Made by a program: the position numbers and the translations under genes. From CAIKMD01 sp036501365 (GTDB taxonomy: Bacteria > Pseudomonadota > Alphaproteobacteria > ATCC43930 > CGMCC-115725): a stretch of 64,000 bases of DNA. The first letter of the stretch is position 1. Every line of letters begins with the position of its first letter. The stretch spans positions 60,539 through 124,538 of the forward strand of contig DASYAL010000019.1 in the NCBI GenBank assembly GCA_036501365.1. The letters run 5' to 3'. The notes under the pieces were generated by a model, which was not told the DNA's origin, ran no database searches, and worked only from the letters and a program-made list of their open reading frames with translations. Below, piece after piece: positions 62,597-64,000 of the stretch.

Positions 62597-63355
62597 ATGT
62601 CGTTCTACCGAGGCATGATGTGCGAGAATGTCACCATCAAAGGCGACAAGGGAACCCCGATCACCGCTTACGTGGCGAAACCATCGGGCCCCGGTCCGTT
62701 TCCAGGCGTCGTGCTGATTCACCATGCGCCGGGCTGGAGCGAGTACTACATCGACGAGACGCGCCGGTTCGCGCATCACGGCTATCTCGCGATTTGCGCC
62801 AATCTCTACGAGCGCGAAGGTGGCGGCAGCGACGCCAATCCGGACGACGTCGGCGCCAAGGTGCGCGCCCAGGGCGGCATTGCGGATTCCCAGATGGTTG
62901 GCGACACCGCCGGCGCCGTGGCGTGGATGCGCGCACAGCCCAATCACAACAGCAAGGTCGGCCTGATCGGCTCCTGCTCGGGCGGCCGGCACGCTTTCAT
63001 CTACGCCTGCCAGCGCAAGGACGTCGATGCCTGCGTCGAGCAATGGGGCGGCAACGTGGTGATGGCCCAGGAAGACCTCAACGCAAAAAAGCCCGTCGCG
63101 CCGATCGACATGACGAAGGACCTCTCGTGCCCGCTGCTCGGCCTCTTCGGCAACGACGATCGCTCGCCGAGCCCGGAGCAGGTGAACCAGCACGAAGCCG
63201 AGCTCAAGAAGCACGGCAAGACATATGAATTCCACCGCTACGACGGCGCCGGCCATGGCTTCTTTTATTGGAACCGGCCGATGTATCGGATCGAACAAGC
63301 GATGGATGGCTGGAGCAAGATCAACGTCTTCTTCGGCAAGCATCTGGCGAAGTAG
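62597..63355 (+). CDS. Dienelactone hydrolase-family protein
   Basis: 252 residues starting MSFYRGMMCENVTIKGDKGTPI after AAGGAGAAAGCA. Alpha/beta-hydrolase fold. The nucleophile elbow is LIGSCSGGRHA with Cys, as in dienelactone hydrolase (most hydrolases use Ser), the acid is in LFGNDDRSPSPEQ and the His in DGAGHGFFYWN. VVLIHHAPGWSEYYIDETRRFAHHGYLAICANLY is the family opening. It may cleave a lactone or ester. It is 10 bases before the small DUF6295-like gene. Cytoplasmic. Confidence 0.9.
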   Translation: MSFYRGMMCENVTIKGDKGTPITAYVAKPSGPGPFPGVVLIHHAPGWSEYYIDETRRFAHHGYLAICANLYEREGGGSDANPDDVGAKVRAQGGIADSQMVGDTAGAVAWMRAQPNHNSKVGLIGSCSGGRHAFIYACQRKDVDACVEQWGGNVVMAQEDLNAKKPVAPIDMTKDLSCPLLGLFGNDDRSPSPEQVNQHEAELKKHGKTYEFHRYDGAGHGFFYWNRPMYRIEQAMDGWSKINVFFGKHLAK

Positions 63356-63365
63356 GAGGAACGGC

Positions 63366-63671
63366 ATGTGCACATCGATCATCGAGATCGCCCGGGCGGA
63401 AGGCATGGCAAAGCGGGGCGACGAATGGTTCCCGCTGTCGCAAACCGTGGTCGCTTATGACCACGCGCGGCACGCACCGTTTGGCGACGTCATCACGCTC
63501 GACTTCATCAACGTCGCCCTCGATCCAGGGGCGCGGGCGGGAGTCGAGCTGACGCTGGAATCGGCCATGGCGTTGCGCGCGGCTCTCGACCGCGCGATTG
63601 CCGCCGCCGAGTTCGAGGAAGCGGAGGTGCGCGGCAAGGGCGCCGTGCTCAGCTTCGCTCGAACGGGGTGA
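63366..63671 (+). CDS. Small conserved protein, DUF6295-like
   Basis: 101 residues from ATG at 63366, preceded by AGGAGGAACGG. The opening MCTSIIEIARAEGMAKRGDEWFPLSQTVVAYDHARHAPFGDVITLDFINVALDPG resembles, as I recall it, the DUF6295 family (MCTYI...WFPxxxAxVxxDHPxHA...LNIDF). Function unknown. The His, Asp and Cys residues near the start could bind a metal. It forms an operon with the dienelactone hydrolase gene. Confidence 0.7.
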   Translation: MCTSIIEIARAEGMAKRGDEWFPLSQTVVAYDHARHAPFGDVITLDFINVALDPGARAGVELTLESAMALRAALDRAIAAAEFEEAEVRGKGAVLSFARTG

Positions 63672-63716
63672 CGGGCCGAGCGCGTTGTTAAACCAGCGCG
63701 AAAGTCAGGTTCTTCG

Positions 63717-64000
63717 GTGGGCCGTCATCCGTTCCGCGCCGTGTCCGAAATCGAGCGCCGTCGCTATATCCCCGGCGCGATACTGGTCGCCGTCTTTTTA
63801 GCCCTGTCGGTTCTCTTCGTATCGGGCAATACCCCTGCCTATCGCGGAATATTGTCGCAAATGGGATTTCATCCCTTTGGCTTCCCGTTTCTCGACATGC
63901 ACGGAGTCCTAGCGACAGCGGAATGCTATCGGCAGGGGATCGACGTTATCGTCAGTAATCCCTGCGACGTTCTTGGCCGAACCCTCGACTACTCGCCCTT
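63717..64000 (+). CDS. Membrane protein, 3' end outside the window
   Basis: A frame opening at GTG 63717 or 63741 runs off the end of the window. The product begins with a charged segment, then one transmembrane helix (AILVAVFLALSVLFVSG) and then GFHPFGFPFLDMHGVLATAECYRQGIDVIVSNPCDVLGRTLDYSP, a periplasmic-type loop with two Cys. The pattern (single helix then a Pro/Cys-rich loop with LDMHGVLA) resembles the start of multi-helix membrane glycosyltransferase-like proteins. The start codon is not certain. Confidence 0.6.
   Translation, partial: MGRHPFRAVSEIERRRYIPGAILVAVFLALSVLFVSGNTPAYRGILSQMGFHPFGFPFLDMHGVLATAECYRQGIDVIVSNPCDVLGRTLDYSP

Overview
The window is high-GC DNA (Cys-poor, Arg/Ala/Gly-rich proteins, very strong third-position GC, long antisense open frames) from an alphaproteobacterium, most likely Rhodospirillales or Hyphomicrobiales. 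The evidence is a COX15/CtaA heme A synthase, a TIGR01459-type HAD hydrolase overlapping pyrD, an Atm1-type ABC exporter, a B12-dependent methylmalonyl-CoA mutase, several Tat-type signal peptides, an alphaproteobacterial-type tRNA-Gly(CCC), and intergenic palindromic repeats of a kind common in this class. No phage genes, transposase or CRISPR array are visible. It looks like chromosome, mostly core and metabolic genes with one accessory surface-glycan island.

Layout. 0-3.7 kb: end of an OmpA-domain protein, tandem universal stress protein, RidA-like protein, FMN hydroxy-acid oxidase, cupin. 3.7-4.7 kb: an odd non-coding kilobase holding an 18-residue poly-lysine micro-ORF and a CGCG/GATC-rich spacer. 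4.7-12.2 kb (minus): rpmB, Atm1-type ABC exporter, MFS exporter, methylmalonyl-CoA mutase, ctaA (with a palindromic repeat inserted in frame), terB-like gene. 12.2-23.3 kb: lipoprotein, DinG-type helicase, pyrD-HAD pair, beta-propeller protein, zinc alcohol dehydrogenase, FMN reductase, and an M15 peptidase plus L,D-transpeptidase pair for the cell wall. 23.4-31 kb: aldo/keto reductase, a complete sulfonate/nitrate-type ABC importer facing a sulfatase, DUF442 phosphatase-like protein, CBS protein, MgtC/DUF4010 membrane protein, tRNA-Gly. 31-37.5 kb: carboxymuconolactone decarboxylase-like protein, msrB, a 25-residue membrane peptide, luciferase-like monooxygenase, PQQ-type propeller, class II aldolase, pentapeptide-repeat protein, VOC protein.

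37.6-41 kb is a translationally coupled alkylation-repair operon (ada, a 2OG-Fe(II) oxygenase, alkB) followed by a PPP-type phosphatase. 41-43.7 kb is a LysR regulator divergent from an orphan binding protein and a membrane-anchored helical-repeat protein. 43.7-52.4 kb is a surface-sugar island: a tightly overlapping six-gene minus-strand operon (SDR, methyltransferase, two-subunit transketolase, SDR, CgeB-like glycosyltransferase) with a further methyltransferase upstream and a TPR-glycosyltransferase facing away. It plausibly makes and transfers an unusual branched or methylated sugar. 52.5-55.6 kb: small helical protein, FAD monooxygenase, and a divergent LpxC-like deacetylase keeping the zinc and catalytic residues. 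56.2-61 kb: a branched-chain-amino-acid/amide-type ABC importer whose permease M and ATPase G are fused, bracketed by two direct copies of a ~167-bp palindromic repeat. 61-64 kb: TPR fragment, dienelactone hydrolase operon, and the start of a membrane protein that leaves the window.
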